DNA of 64,000 bases from JAUVPB01 sp965223695 (GCA_965223695.1 CBDCXJ010000024.1:124001-188000), one strand, 5' to 3'. Positions 18,132 through 28,014 are shown, counted from the stretch's first letter. Notes: a model not told the origin generated them from the sequence alone. A program made the numbers and translations.

Positions 18132-18977
18132 ATGGGCAACGAGTTGGTCGTCGCGCTAGGAGAGCGCTCATATCGGATCGAGCGCCCCTGGGGAGTTCTC
18201 CCCGACTGGCTGAAGCTCGACACCGTGAGCACGGTGGCCGTCGACTCAAACGACCGCGTGTACGTGCTTCATCGCGTGGGCCCGCCGGTCGTCGTCTTCG
18301 ACCCTTCAGGAACCTACGCCGGTTGCTGGGGCCTGGGCGAGATCGCCGACGGGCACGGGATCTATGTTGCTCCCGGCGACGTTGTCTGGGTTGCCGACCG
18401 CGACGCGCATCAGATACGGGCGTTCGATACTGACGGCAAGCTGCTGCATGCGATCGGTGAGCGCAACACTCCGCGGTTCCAGGAGCCGTTCAATCACGTC
18501 ACCGACGTAGCGGTCGCCGAGAACGGCGACGTCTACGCGTGCGACGGATACGGTAACTCGACCGTCCATCGCTTCACAGCGGACGGGACGTTGAAGCAGA
18601 CCTGGGGGCGGCCCGGCACAGGGCCCGGCGAGTTCACGACGCCTCATGCGATCTGGGTCGATCCGAGTGATCGTGTCCTCGTCGCCGACCGAGAGAACGG
18701 TCGCATCCAGGTTTTCGACCTCGATGGTGAGTACCTTGAAGAATGGGGTGACTTCTACAACCCGATGGACATCTGGGTGGACGGCGATGGGATGATCTAC
18801 GTGACCGACCAGATTCCGCGGCTCAGCCTGCTCGCCTCGGACGGCACGCTTGTCGGCCGCTGCCGGCCAGCGCTCTACCTCCCGCATGGCGTCTACGGCG
18901 ACTCGCAGGGAAACCTCTACCTTGCCGAGGTCACCCCGAGCGATCGGGTGACGAAGCTGACGCTGCTCGACGGTTGA
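18132..18977 (+). CDS. NHL-repeat beta-propeller protein
   Basis: The 281-residue protein is made of repeated NHL-type blades. Examples are VAVDSNDRVYVLHRVGPPVVVFD, DVAVAENGDVYACDGYGNSTVHRF, AIWVDPSDRVLVADRENGRIQVFD and IWVDGDGMIYVTDQ. There is no signal peptide or membrane helix, so it is probably cytoplasmic. Relatives include SMP-30-like lactonases and peptidyl-alpha-hydroxyglycine lyases, but no catalytic set is recognised here. ATG 18132 follows GGAGG. It sits between the D-hydantoinase and HyuA genes, so a lactonase- or lyase-type role in the same catabolism is possible. Confidence 0.75.
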   Translation: MGNELVVALGERSYRIERPWGVLPDWLKLDTVSTVAVDSNDRVYVLHRVGPPVVVFDPSGTYAGCWGLGEIADGHGIYVAPGDVVWVADRDAHQIRAFDTDGKLLHAIGERNTPRFQEPFNHVTDVAVAENGDVYACDGYGNSTVHRFTADGTLKQTWGRPGTGPGEFTTPHAIWVDPSDRVLVADRENGRIQVFDLDGEYLEEWGDFYNPMDIWVDGDGMIYVTDQIPRLSLLASDGTLVGRCRPALYLPHGVYGDSQGNLYLAEVTPSDRVTKLTLLDG

Positions 18978-19006
18978 GTAGCCGACGGCCGTCAACCATC
19001 TAGGGT
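18972..19006 (+). promoter_or_regulatory. hyuA: Putative promoter/operator before the HyuAB genes
   Basis: TAGGGT at 19001-19006 fits the local -10 pattern. It sits inside CAACCATCTAGGG, whose left half matches one arm of the 12-bp palindrome at 55359-55387. An inverted pair GGTTGA (18972) and TCAACC (18992) flanks a 14-bp spacer. TTGAGT at 18974 is 21 bp from the -10 box, too far for an ordinary -35. Confidence 0.35.
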
Positions 19007-19010
19007 CGCA

Positions 19011-19037
19011 ATGGCGCAAACCGGGGCCATGCGATGA
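19011..19037 (+). CDS. Possible 8-codon leader ORF coupled to HyuA
   Basis: ATG 19011 reads MAQTGAMR and then TGA, and its stop overlaps the HyuA ATG as ATGA. It begins 5 nt after the -10 box, so on a near-leaderless transcript it would be the first start codon met. It could couple or tune HyuA translation. The evidence is position only. Confidence 0.2.
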   Translation: MAQTGAMR

Positions 19038-21097
19038 CCGAGAGATTCGCCGTCGACGTCGGCGGGACCTTCACCGACATAGTCGTCCTCGACGTCGACA
19101 CGGGCGCGGTGTGCTACGCGAAGGCTTCGACGACGCCGGACGCTCCCGCCGAAGGCGTCCTGAACGCGATCGACAAGGCCGGGGTCTCGCTTGCGCGCGC
19201 CGACTTCTTCTTCCACGGCACAACGCTCGGGATCAACACGGTGCTCGAGCGCACCGGCGCTAGCACGGGGCTGATCACGACGAAGGGCTTTCGGGACGAG
19301 CTCGAGATCGCCCGTCTGAACTGGCCGATGTACCAGCTGCACTGGGATCAACCGCCGCCGCTCGTGCCGCGCTATCTGCGCTGCGGCGTGACCGAGCGCC
19401 TTCGTGCCGACGGCTCGGTCGTCGTGCCACTCGACGAGTCGGAGCTACGCGAGGCGGTCGACCGACTCGTCCGTCACGGGGTGGAGTCGATCGCGGTCTG
19501 CTTCATCCATGCCTACGCCTTCCCCGAGCACGAGCGGCGTGCCGGCGAGATCATCGCGGCGGAGTACCCGGACGTCGAGTTCACGCTCTCGCATCTCGTC
19601 ACGCAGGAGTACCGCGAATACGAGCGCACGTCAACGGTCGCGATCGACGCGATGGTCAAGCCACGGATGGCCGGGTACATCGACGGTCTCGCGTCGCGCC
19701 TGGCCGGAGAGGGCTTCGATGGAGAGTTCCTCGTCTCGCGCTGCGACGGCGGGGTCATGCGCGCCGACGAGGTCGCCGAGCGCAGTGTGCGCACCCTGAT
19801 CTCGGGCCCGGCCAGCGGCGTCATGGGCGCGGCCGAGCTCGGGCGCCGGCTGGGCTTATCCGAGCTGATCGCGGTGGACATGGGAGGCACGAGCTTCGAC
19901 GCCGCGCTGATCACGGGGGGTGAGCCACAGCTCCAGCCGATCGCTCGGGTCGAGGGAATGCCGATGCTGATGCCCTCGATCGACCTGGCCACGATCGGGG
20001 CCGGAGGCGGCAGCATCGCCTGGCTCGACGCCGGCGGCGCGCTCGAGGTTGGTCCGCAGAGCGCGGGCGCCCATCCCGGGCCGATCGCCTTCGCGAGAGG
20101 CGGGACCGAGCCGACGTTCACCGACGCTGCGCTAGTCAACGGTCTGATCGATCCTGACTACTTTCTCGGCGGCGAGGTCAAGCTCGATCTCGAGGCGGCG
20201 CAGGCCGGCATCGAAGCGCAGATCGCGCGACCCCTCGGGGTGTCGGCGCAGGACGCAGCCGACGGGATCGTCGCGCTCACCGAGGCGAAGATGGCCGGAA
20301 CGATCGAGGAGATCACGGTCGGTAAGGGCTTCGACCCGCGCGACTTCTCACTTGTCGCATACGGCGGCGGCGGACCGCTCGTCGCGAGCGCGCTCGCCGG
20401 CTACCTCGAGATCCCGACCGTCGTGGTTCCACGCTCGCCTGCGACCTTCTCCGCGTGGGGCATGCTCACGCTCGACATCGTCCACGACTTCTCGAGGACG
20501 CAGGTGGGCATGCTCGAGCGTCTCGATGCGCGTCAGCTCGAGGAGCCGTTCTCCGAGCTGAAGAGCGAAGCCGCTCAGGCGCTCGAGCGAGAGGGCGTCC
20601 CCCCCTCGAGACGTCGACTCATTCGCTCGGTTGACATGCGCTACGAGAATCAGGAGCACACGCTCAGCGTTCCCGCGGCCGACGCCTCTGCTCTCGAGCC
20701 GGCCACGCTCAGAGCCCGCTTCGACGAGCACCACCAGAGCGCCTACGGCTACTCGCTGAGCGAGCCGGTCGAGGTGGTCGCCTACCGCGTGCGCGCCGTC
20801 GGCTCGCTCGAAAAGCCTGCTCATCCACCTGTGCCCCACGGGTCGTCGGCGAGCGACCACGCGCGCAAGGGCCGCCGCACTGCCCAACACAGAGAGAGCG
20901 GCGGGCTGCTCGAGTGGAGCGTCTACGAGCGCGACCGGCTCGAGGCTGGAAACCGACTCGAAGGCCCGGCGATCGTCGAGGAGATGACGACGACGACCCT
21001 CGTGCCCCCCGGGCACACGCTCACCATCGATGAGCTCGGAAACATGGTGATCACCCGTGCCGGAACCGGTCAGCCGGCGAGGCAGGGTGCGAGATGA
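19034..21097 (+). CDS. hyuA: Hydantoinase/oxoprolinase family subunit A (HyuA)
   Basis: The 687-residue protein starts with the ATP-binding phosphate-1 motif VDVGGTFTDIVVLD. The second ASKHA block IAVDMGGTSFDAALI lies near residue 280, then GGGSIAWLDAGGALEVGPQSAGAHPGP and the C-terminal AIVEEMTTTTLVPPG segment. With HyuB it forms an ATP-dependent enzyme that opens cyclic amides such as hydantoins or 5-oxoproline, A being the kinase-like subunit. The downstream HyuB gene overlaps it as ATGA, so the subunits are translationally coupled. The substrate cannot be told from sequence. Confidence 0.92.
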   Translation: MTERFAVDVGGTFTDIVVLDVDTGAVCYAKASTTPDAPAEGVLNAIDKAGVSLARADFFFHGTTLGINTVLERTGASTGLITTKGFRDELEIARLNWPMYQLHWDQPPPLVPRYLRCGVTERLRADGSVVVPLDESELREAVDRLVRHGVESIAVCFIHAYAFPEHERRAGEIIAAEYPDVEFTLSHLVTQEYREYERTSTVAIDAMVKPRMAGYIDGLASRLAGEGFDGEFLVSRCDGGVMRADEVAERSVRTLISGPASGVMGAAELGRRLGLSELIAVDMGGTSFDAALITGGEPQLQPIARVEGMPMLMPSIDLATIGAGGGSIAWLDAGGALEVGPQSAGAHPGPIAFARGGTEPTFTDAALVNGLIDPDYFLGGEVKLDLEAAQAGIEAQIARPLGVSAQDAADGIVALTEAKMAGTIEEITVGKGFDPRDFSLVAYGGGGPLVASALAGYLEIPTVVVPRSPATFSAWGMLTLDIVHDFSRTQVGMLERLDARQLEEPFSELKSEAAQALEREGVPPSRRRLIRSVDMRYENQEHTLSVPAADASALEPATLRARFDEHHQSAYGYSLSEPVEVVAYRVRAVGSLEKPAHPPVPHGSSASDHARKGRRTAQHRESGGLLEWSVYERDRLEAGNRLEGPAIVEEMTTTTLVPPGHTLTIDELGNMVITRAGTGQPARQGAR

Positions 21098-22836
21098 GTG
21101 CCCGGCTCGACCCGATGACCTTCGCGGTCGTCCGCAACGGGCTGATCTCGGCGGCCAACGAGATCTACTGGGTCTTCAAGCGGACGGCGATGCTGCCGCT
21201 CTTGTACGAGTTCAACGACTTCGGCATGTCGCTCTTCGACGCCCGGGTCAACCTGGTGGCGGACGCGCCCGGGATCCCTCTGTTCGTCGGCTCGCTGGAC
21301 ACCTGCGTGGCGCGCTCGATCGAGCGGATCGGCGGCGCTGAGCAGCTGAAGCTCGGCGACGTCCTCTTCACGAACAACCCCTACCTGATGGGTGGGCAGA
21401 CCGCCGACGCCGCGCTGACGGAGCCGATCTTCCACGACGGGGAGCTGATCGGCTTTGGCGCGCTGCGCGCGCACATGGGCGACTTCGGCGCGATCAACCC
21501 CTACCCGTGCAACTCGACCGACCTCTTCCAGGAGGGGACACTGTTTCCGCCGCTCAAGCTGTACGAGCGCGGCAGGTTGAACGCGACGATCATCAAGATC
21601 ATCGAGGAGAACTCCCGGCTTCCGGCCGAGACCGCCGGCAGCGTCCTCGCGGGCGTGGGCGCCCTTCGTGCGGGCAGCCGCAAGCTCCTTTCGATCGTGG
21701 AGCGCTACGGCCGAGACACCTATCTCGCCGCGATCGAGGAGATGCTCGACCAGAGCGAGCGGGCGACCAGGGGGGCACTCGCTGAGATTCCCGACGGAAC
21801 GTACGTGCTCGAGGACAGCCTCGACGACAACGGCGTGGAGCGTGAGCCGATCACGCTCCGCTGCGCCGTGACGATCGACGGCACCGAGATGGCCGTCGAC
21901 CTCGCCGGCTCCGCGCCGGAGCAGCGCGGCCCGATGAACTGCCCGTGGGGCTACACGCTCACCGCGTGCCGGTTTGCCCTGAAACGGCTGACGACGCCCA
22001 ATCTGCCTCCGTCGAGCGGCGGCTACCGGCCGCTGACCGTGACGGCGCCGCCCGGGAGCATCTTCGATCCCCAGCCGCCGGCGCCGTGTTTCATCAGCGC
22101 GTTGGTGGCGTTGAGGCTCAGCGACATGATCCTGCAGGCGCTGGCGCCGGCGCTGCCCGAGCGCATCCCGGCCGAGAACGGCGGCGACATCATGAACTTC
22201 CTCGCCTACCTGCGACACCCGCTCTCGGGGCGCCTCTGCTTCTTCTTCGACCTGGGCGGGCTCGGTCACGGCGCTCTGCGCGACCGCGACGGCATGAGCT
22301 CGCGGCTTCATTCCATCCAGGCCGGCTCGGAATCGATGCCGGCCGAGATCCTCGAGACGCGCATGCCCGTGCTCAAGCGGCGCTTCGAGCTCGTGACCGA
22401 CTCGGGCGGAGCGGGCGAGTTTCGGGGCGGCTTGTCGGCCGCCGCCGAGTTCGTGTTCGAGAGCGAAGGTTCCGCGGTCGGCATCGTCGAGAAGTCGCGC
22501 GCGTCGGAGGTGCGCGGCCTCGCGGGCGGCAAGTCGCCGCCGTTTCGCAACTCGGTGGTGATGTTCCCGGACACGGACAAAGAGCTGCGCCTCGGAAAGG
22601 GGGCCGACATCCCGGTCGCCCCGGGGGACGTCGCCGTCGTCACACCCGCGGGTGGCGGCGGATACGGCGACCCGCTCGAGCGCGACCCCGCACGTGTCGG
22701 ACTCGACGTGCAGAACGACTACGTCTCGCTCGAGGCGTCCGAGCGGACGTACGGCGTCGTTGTGAGCGATCCCGAGCTGGGGCGGATCGATCTGGAGGCT
22801 ACGCAGCTCCTGCGCAGGCGTCTCGCGCGGCCCTAA
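21094..22836 (+). CDS. hyuB: Hydantoinase/oxoprolinase family subunit B (HyuB)
   Basis: This is a 580-residue partner of the preceding HyuA. It carries the family blocks MTFAVVRNGLISAANE at the N-terminus, DVLFTNNPYLMGGQTADAAL, ILETRMPVLKRRFELVTDSG and the closing GGGGYGDPLERDP motif with the ERTYGVVV tail. It starts with ATG 21094 inside the HyuA stop. It is more divergent from the three similar HyuB copies at 45945, 48791 and 58051, suggesting a different substrate. Its stop lies 4 bp from the stop of the convergent aminotransferase gene. Confidence 0.92.
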   Translation: MSARLDPMTFAVVRNGLISAANEIYWVFKRTAMLPLLYEFNDFGMSLFDARVNLVADAPGIPLFVGSLDTCVARSIERIGGAEQLKLGDVLFTNNPYLMGGQTADAALTEPIFHDGELIGFGALRAHMGDFGAINPYPCNSTDLFQEGTLFPPLKLYERGRLNATIIKIIEENSRLPAETAGSVLAGVGALRAGSRKLLSIVERYGRDTYLAAIEEMLDQSERATRGALAEIPDGTYVLEDSLDDNGVEREPITLRCAVTIDGTEMAVDLAGSAPEQRGPMNCPWGYTLTACRFALKRLTTPNLPPSSGGYRPLTVTAPPGSIFDPQPPAPCFISALVALRLSDMILQALAPALPERIPAENGGDIMNFLAYLRHPLSGRLCFFFDLGGLGHGALRDRDGMSSRLHSIQAGSESMPAEILETRMPVLKRRFELVTDSGGAGEFRGGLSAAAEFVFESEGSAVGIVEKSRASEVRGLAGGKSPPFRNSVVMFPDTDKELRLGKGADIPVAPGDVAVVTPAGGGGYGDPLERDPARVGLDVQNDYVSLEASERTYGVVVSDPELGRIDLEATQLLRRRLARP

Positions 22837-22840
22837 CCAT

Positions 22841-24172
22841 CTAGAGGCTCGTCGTGACGGCGACGATGCTCTGTTCGTGCGCGTCGACGAGCTCGTCGAT
22901 GTCGGCCTCGGTCGCGACGAGCGACGGTCCGATGATCATGCAGTCGCCCATCGAACGGGCCAGGACGCGCCGCTCGCGGAGCTCGTTGAGAACGCGCAAG
23001 CCGACCTGTAGCTCGGCGGGGAACTTCTCGTCCGCATCCGAGTCGGCGACGAGATCGATCGCGCCCAACAGCCCGAAGCCTCTGACGTCGGCGCAGACCG
23101 AGTGGCGCGCGGCGACCTCGCCGAGCCGCACGCGCAGGTGCGCGCCGACGCGGGCTGCGTTCCCGACGAGGCCCTCGTTCTCGATGATCTCGATGTTCGC
23201 CAGCGCGACGGCACAAGACGCGGGATTGCCGGCGGTCGTGAAGCCGTGCAGGAGCAGCTCGCCACCGGCGCTGAGGTCCTCGAAGAAGGCGTCGGTCATG
23301 CCGACCGAGCCGAGGGGCATATAGCCGCTGGTGATGCCCTTCGACATGACGAGCAGGTCGGGGCAGATTCCCCAGTGCTCGTGCGCGAACATCCGGCCGG
23401 TTCGCCCGAACCCGGTGATCACCTCGTCGAGAATCATCGTAACGTCGTACCGCGTGCAGATCTCGCGTATCCGCGGCCAGTAGTCAGGTGGTGGGACCAC
23501 GAGGCAGGAGGGCAGCGAGATCGGCTCGGCGATGAAGGCGGCCACGGTGTCAGGACCCTGCCGAAGGATCTCCTGCTCGAGCTGCTCGGCCGCGCCCTCA
23601 GCGTTCGGCTGATCGATGTAGGAGAACCCCTCGAGCCGGGGGCCGAAGCTCCGCCAGTAGATGTCGTCGCCGGTCGCGCTGAGGGCGCCCATCGTGACGC
23701 CGTGGTAGCTGAGGTGGCGGGCGATCACCTTGGTCTTCTCGGGCGCCCCGCGGGCGGCATGGGTGTAGCGCGCGAGCTTGATCGCCGTCTCGTTGGCGTC
23801 CGAGCCGCCCCCGGTGAAGAAGAAGCGGTTCATCTCGGGCTGGGTGATGCTGGCGAGCTTTGCCGCGAGCCGCGCGCCGGGCGCGTGCCCGTTCGGCCCG
23901 AAGCTCGAGACGAATCCGAGCCGTGAGATGACCTCGGCCACGGGCTCCGCCAGCTCCGCGCGGCCGTAGCCGATGGCGACGTTCCAGAGGCCGGCCATGG
24001 CGTCGATCCACTCGTTGCCCTCGGCGTCGATCAGCCGCATGCCGCGCCCCTCGACGAAGATCGCCGGCTGGGCGTCACCCCCCGGTGTGCCGTAGCCGTG
24101 GACGAGGTGTGAGTTGTCGAGGCCGAGCAGGTCGCTCTGCGTCGCCGTGGCTGGATCCTGGGTCGTGCTCAT
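22841..24172 (-). CDS. Class III PLP-dependent aminotransferase
   Basis: The 443-residue protein has GRGMRLIDAEGNEWIDAMAGLWNVAIGYGR near the N-terminus, the FFTGGGSDANETAIKLAR phosphate site, DEVITGFGRTG with the PLP-contacting Asp, and the Schiff-base Lys in MSKGITSGYMPLG. This group transfers amino groups from omega-amino acids or amines (beta-alanine, GABA, taurine or putrescine type) to pyruvate or 2-oxoglutarate. The ATG at 24172 follows GGAGGA. A role in using beta-amino acids made by ring opening of dihydropyrimidines would fit the neighbours but is inferred. Confidence 0.92.
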   Translation of the reverse strand: MSTTQDPATATQSDLLGLDNSHLVHGYGTPGGDAQPAIFVEGRGMRLIDAEGNEWIDAMAGLWNVAIGYGRAELAEPVAEVISRLGFVSSFGPNGHAPGARLAAKLASITQPEMNRFFFTGGGSDANETAIKLARYTHAARGAPEKTKVIARHLSYHGVTMGALSATGDDIYWRSFGPRLEGFSYIDQPNAEGAAEQLEQEILRQGPDTVAAFIAEPISLPSCLVVPPPDYWPRIREICTRYDVTMILDEVITGFGRTGRMFAHEHWGICPDLLVMSKGITSGYMPLGSVGMTDAFFEDLSAGGELLLHGFTTAGNPASCAVALANIEIIENEGLVGNAARVGAHLRVRLGEVAARHSVCADVRGFGLLGAIDLVADSDADEKFPAELQVGLRVLNELRERRVLARSMGDCMIIGPSLVATEADIDELVDAHEQSIVAVTTSL

Positions 24173-24197
24173 GCGTCCTCCGAGGTCTCGTCTCAGG

Positions 24198-25972
24198 CTA
24201 CCCACGTTTCGAGCGCAGCGCAGCTGTGGCGGCCTCGTCGACCCGGTACTCGCCGGCGTCGGCGTCGACGAGTTCGACGACGACGCCGTAGCGCTCGCGC
24301 GCTGCCTCCGGGCTCACGACCCCGTCGATGACGTCGTCGAGCACCCATTCGACAGGGCGCTCCGTGGGGTCGCCATAGCCGCCGCCACCGCTGACCCGGA
24401 ACTCGATCGGCCGCCCGGCCTCGACCGCGATGTTCGAGGCCATCATGCCGATGTCGATCTCCTCGTCGGTGCCTGGCGCGTAGACGAGCGTGCTTGGCAG
24501 CGAGTCGTGCCCCCCCCCCCCGCGTAGCCCCAGGGTCCGCGGCGGCCGCGGTCGGAGACGATGCTCAGGACACCCTCGCCGTGCGTCAGCGCGATGTCGC
24601 GGGCAACCCCGGCCGCGCCCCGGTGCCTGCCAGCGCCCGCCGAGTCGGGAATGAGTCCGTAACGCTCTGTGTGAATCGGGTAGAGCCGCTCCTGCAGCTC
24701 GACTGGCTGGTTACGTAGACCCGAGCCGACCAGCGGATGGGCGTTGTGGTTGTCCTTCTTGCCCGGGCGTGCGCCCAGGCCGACCTCGCGCCAGAGGTAG
24801 TAGACGTAGTCCTGCTCGAAGCCGGGGCGCGGATCGAAGCCGCCGATGATGAAGTTCGCCGCGTTGCCCGAGCAGGCCATGCTCCGCTCCGGGGCCGCCT
24901 GCAGAAAGCAGCCGAGGATGCAGGCGGCCATCTTCTCGTAAGTCGTCGCGAAGGTCGCGTTCACCGTCGCCGGGAAGGTCGGGTTGACGACGAGCCCCTC
25001 GGGCAAGACGAGTTCGATGCTGCGGATGATCCCCTCGTTCTGCGGGACGTGGGGGAAGACGTTCCTGAGGCTAATCATGCAGGCAGAGCGAGTCATCGAC
25101 CGGGGCGAGTTGATCGCCGCCTTCGCCTGCGGGTCGCAGCCCGAGAAATCGAAGGTCGCGCGGTCGCCCTGGATCCTCAGCGCGACGTGCACTCGGATGG
25201 GCGTCTGCCGGTCGCCGAGCGGATCGAAGTCGACGAAGTCCTCGAACTCGTAGGCGCCGTCGGCGAGCCGCGCGAACTCGGCGCGAAGGAGGCGCTCGGA
25301 GTAGGCGATCAGATCGTCCATCTGCTGCACGACCACGTCGCGGCCGTACTTCTCGAGCAGGTCGTGGAGCCTGCCCTCGCCGATCTCGAGCGCCGCGAGT
25401 TGGCCCACGATGTCGCCCTGGGTGAGCTCGGGCACGCGGACGTTGCGGAGGACCAGGCGCATGACGTCCTCGTCGAGCTCGCCCTCTCGGACGAGGCGGA
25501 TCGGGGTCACGTAGAGCGCCTCGCCGTAGGCATCTCGCGCGGTCGTGTGAAAGCTGCCCGGCACCGGGCCGCCCGCGTCCGACCAGTGCGCGCTGTTCAG
25601 AACAAAGGCGACGAGCTCGCCCTTCCAGAAGACCGGCTTGATCGTGCGCATGTCCTGGCAATGCGAGCCGCCGACATAGGGGTCGTTCATCAGGATCACG
25701 TCACCCGGCCGGATTGACTCACGCCCGAGCCACTCGATCGAGCCCTTGACGGTGGCCGAGAGCGTTCCCACGTGCGCGGGGAGGTCGAGCTGGCCCTCGG
25801 CGACGAGGTCGCCCACCGGGTTGCAGATGGCGGTCGAGAAGTCGCCCTCCGACACGATGATCGAGTGCGCGACGCGGGAGAGCATCAGCGACATCTCGTC
25901 GACAGCGGCGATGAACGCGTGTCGGAGCACCTCGAAGCGGACCGGGTCGGCGAAGGCGGTCGCGTCGCTCAC
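24198..25972 (-). pseudogene. hyuB: HyuB gene interrupted by a frameshift in a 12-G run (possibly phase-variable)
   Basis: The first part (from GTG 25972) encodes about 490 normal HyuB residues, including DVILMNDPYVGGSHCQDMRTI and CSGNAANFIIGGFDPRPG. At a run of 12 G (plus-strand C at 24510-24521) the reading enters a wrong frame and stops at 24443. The correct C-terminus continues in another frame: HDSLPSTLVYAPGTDEE, then VSGGGGYGDPTERPVEW and ERYGVVV, down to 24198. With 10 or 13 G the gene would be whole. It is either a slippage-controlled gene or a homopolymer sequencing error; true decay is less likely because the rest is intact. Its start overlaps the upstream HyuA stop as GTGA. Confidence 0.85.
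24510..24521. repeat. 12-bp homopolymer C (G on the coding strand) inside hyuB
   Basis: Twelve consecutive C on the plus strand lie in the Gly-rich segment of the HyuB gene. Slippage by +1 or -2 would restore the reading frame. Runs this long are typical of contingency loci and also of sequencing error. Confidence 0.9.
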
Positions 25973-28014
25973 TGTCGAGCTTCCTGGGTGGCGATCACGA
26001 GCTTGCCGGTCTCCGTGCAGGTTGCGGACGCGCCGGGCGGAATAACCGTCGTAGAGTCGGATTGCTCGACGATCACGGGCCCGTCAATCCGATCGCCCGG
26101 CGTGATCGACCGGCGGTCGACGACGTCGCACTCGACCGAGCTCGAGCCCCCCGCGAAGCGCACCCCCCGCGTATAGGGCGCCAGGGCAGTCTGGTCGGCT
26201 CCCGCCGAGTAGCTCGCGTCGCCGACCTCGCGCCGGCCCTGCGCCGACGCGCGTATGACGACGAGCTCGACGTCCCATTCGGGATGCGAGTAGCGGTACT
26301 GGCGCTGGTGCTCGCGGTCGAAGGCCGCACGGGCCTCGGCGAACCCATCGGCATCGGGCGCCGCTAGCGGCACGGTCAGGCTGTGGAACTGGCCGGCGTA
26401 GCGCAAATCGATCGAGTAGCCGACGTCGATCTCGCCCGGCTCGACGCCTTGGCTCTCGAGGTTCTCGCGCACGCGCTGCTCGATCTCGGCGTACCGCGTC
26501 TGCGCCGCCGCAATCGCGGCGGCCGCCAATGGCTGGTTGATCGCGGCCGAGAAGTCGTCGGCGGGAGGCGCCGAGAGCAAGCCGAGCGCCGAGGTCACGC
26601 CGGGGTGGGCGGGCACGACAACCTCGGGAATCCCCAGCTCGCGTGCCAACTCGACGCCGTGCATCCCCCCGGCCCCGCCGAAGACGACGAGCGTGAACTC
26701 GCGCGGATGGAAGCCACGCTCGATCGTGAGCAGCCGAAGCGGGCGCACAAGGTTGGCGTTCGCGACTCGGATCACTGCCTCGGCCGCGTCCTCGAGCTCG
26801 AGTCCGAGCGAGCTTGCGAAGTGCTCGTCGAGCGCTCGCGCGGCGAGGTCGTGGTCGGGCGCGACCTCGCCGCCGAGCGGAGCTCGCGTTCCCAGGTTGC
26901 CGAGCACGAGGTGCGCGTCGGTCGTCGTCGGGCGCTCGCCGCCCCGTCCGTAGCAGGCCGGCCCGGGAACGGCCCCGGCGCTCTCGGGGCCGCTCTTCGG
27001 CGTGCCCGCGCCGTCGACCCAGGCGATGGAGCCACCTCCGGCGCCCACGCTGACGACGTCGATCGAGGGAAAGCGAATCGGCAGGCCCCATTCGGCCTCC
27101 GAGCTCTGGGTGAGCAGCGGCTGGCCGTCGAGGATCAGCGAGACATCGGCGCTCGTGCCGCCCATGTCGAGGCAGACGACCCGGTCTCGACCGAGGCTTC
27201 GGGCGACCGCAGCTCCGGCGATCGCGCCCCCCGCCGGCCCTGACTGGAGTGTTCGTACGGGCACCCGGGTCGCGTAGTCGGCGCTCATCGTTCCGCCCGC
27301 GTTGTGCATCACGAGCACGAAGCGCCCCTCGTAGCCGCCGCGTCTCGTAGCCGCGTCGAGCTCGTCCATGTAGCGGGCGAGAACCGGGGCCAGGTAGGCG
27401 TTTGCAACCGTGGTCGCCGTGCGCTCGAACTCGGGCGGCTCGGGAAGGATGTCGGTCGAGATCGACACGTGAACATCAGGGAGCTCGGCGGCGAGGATCT
27501 CGCGCACGCGCTGCTCGTGCGCCGGGTTGGCGAAGGCGTTGATCAGGCAGACGGCCACCGCCTCGATAGAGCGAGCGCGCAGCATGCGCACCACGTCGCC
27601 GGCGCTCTCCTCGTCGAGCGGCTCCAGGATCTCGCCGGCGTAGTTGACCCGCTCGGCGACCTCGAGCCGATCGCGCCGGCGGATCAATGGCGGCGGCGGA
27701 TCCCAGAGGATGTCGTAGAGGTCAGCGCGATCGGAGCGGCGCAGCTCGAGGATGTCGCGAAACCCCGAGGTTGTGATCAGCGCCGTCTTCGCGCCGGTGC
27801 AGGTGATCGCGGCGTTCGTCGTCGCGGTCGTCGCGTAGAAGATCGTGCGCACGTCGGCCAGCTGGACGCCGAGCTTCTCGATTCCGTGGAGCACGCCGCG
27901 CTCGAAGGCCGGCGGGGTCGAGGGCACCTTGGCGATCCGCAGCTCTCCCCCCTCGTTGAGCGCGACCAGGTCGGTGAACGTACCCCCCGTGTCGCTGCCG
28001 ACGACCCAGCTCAC
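25969..28014 (-). CDS. hyuA: Hydantoinase/oxoprolinase family subunit A (HyuA)
   Basis: The 681-residue protein has the motifs GSDTGGTFTDLVAL (phosphate 1), VCLDMGGTSADVSLI, GAGGGSIAWVDGAGTPKSGPESAGAVPGP and VVFGGAGGMHGVELARELG. It starts at GTG 28014 and is followed, with a GTGA overlap, by the frameshifted HyuB gene. The pair would form a second ATP-dependent cyclic-amide hydrolase. It resembles N-methylhydantoinase-type A subunits more than OPLAH, but I cannot place it further. If HyuB is really broken, this subunit might work with one of the orphan HyuB proteins. Confidence 0.92.
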   Translation of the reverse strand: MSWVVGSDTGGTFTDLVALNEGGELRIAKVPSTPPAFERGVLHGIEKLGVQLADVRTIFYATTATTNAAITCTGAKTALITTSGFRDILELRRSDRADLYDILWDPPPPLIRRRDRLEVAERVNYAGEILEPLDEESAGDVVRMLRARSIEAVAVCLINAFANPAHEQRVREILAAELPDVHVSISTDILPEPPEFERTATTVANAYLAPVLARYMDELDAATRRGGYEGRFVLVMHNAGGTMSADYATRVPVRTLQSGPAGGAIAGAAVARSLGRDRVVCLDMGGTSADVSLILDGQPLLTQSSEAEWGLPIRFPSIDVVSVGAGGGSIAWVDGAGTPKSGPESAGAVPGPACYGRGGERPTTTDAHLVLGNLGTRAPLGGEVAPDHDLAARALDEHFASSLGLELEDAAEAVIRVANANLVRPLRLLTIERGFHPREFTLVVFGGAGGMHGVELARELGIPEVVVPAHPGVTSALGLLSAPPADDFSAAINQPLAAAAIAAAQTRYAEIEQRVRENLESQGVEPGEIDVGYSIDLRYAGQFHSLTVPLAAPDADGFAEARAAFDREHQRQYRYSHPEWDVELVVIRASAQGRREVGDASYSAGADQTALAPYTRGVRFAGGSSSVECDVVDRRSITPGDRIDGPVIVEQSDSTTVIPPGASATCTETGKLVIATQEARQ

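Noticed and set aside
21070..22311. 413-codon minus-strand open frame
   Set aside because: It is antisense to hyuB at 21094, which is clearly coding.
22835..22844. Another AACCATCTAG copy
   Set aside because: It is produced by two convergent stop codons (TAA and, on the minus strand, TAG) side by side, so it is not counted as a regulatory site.
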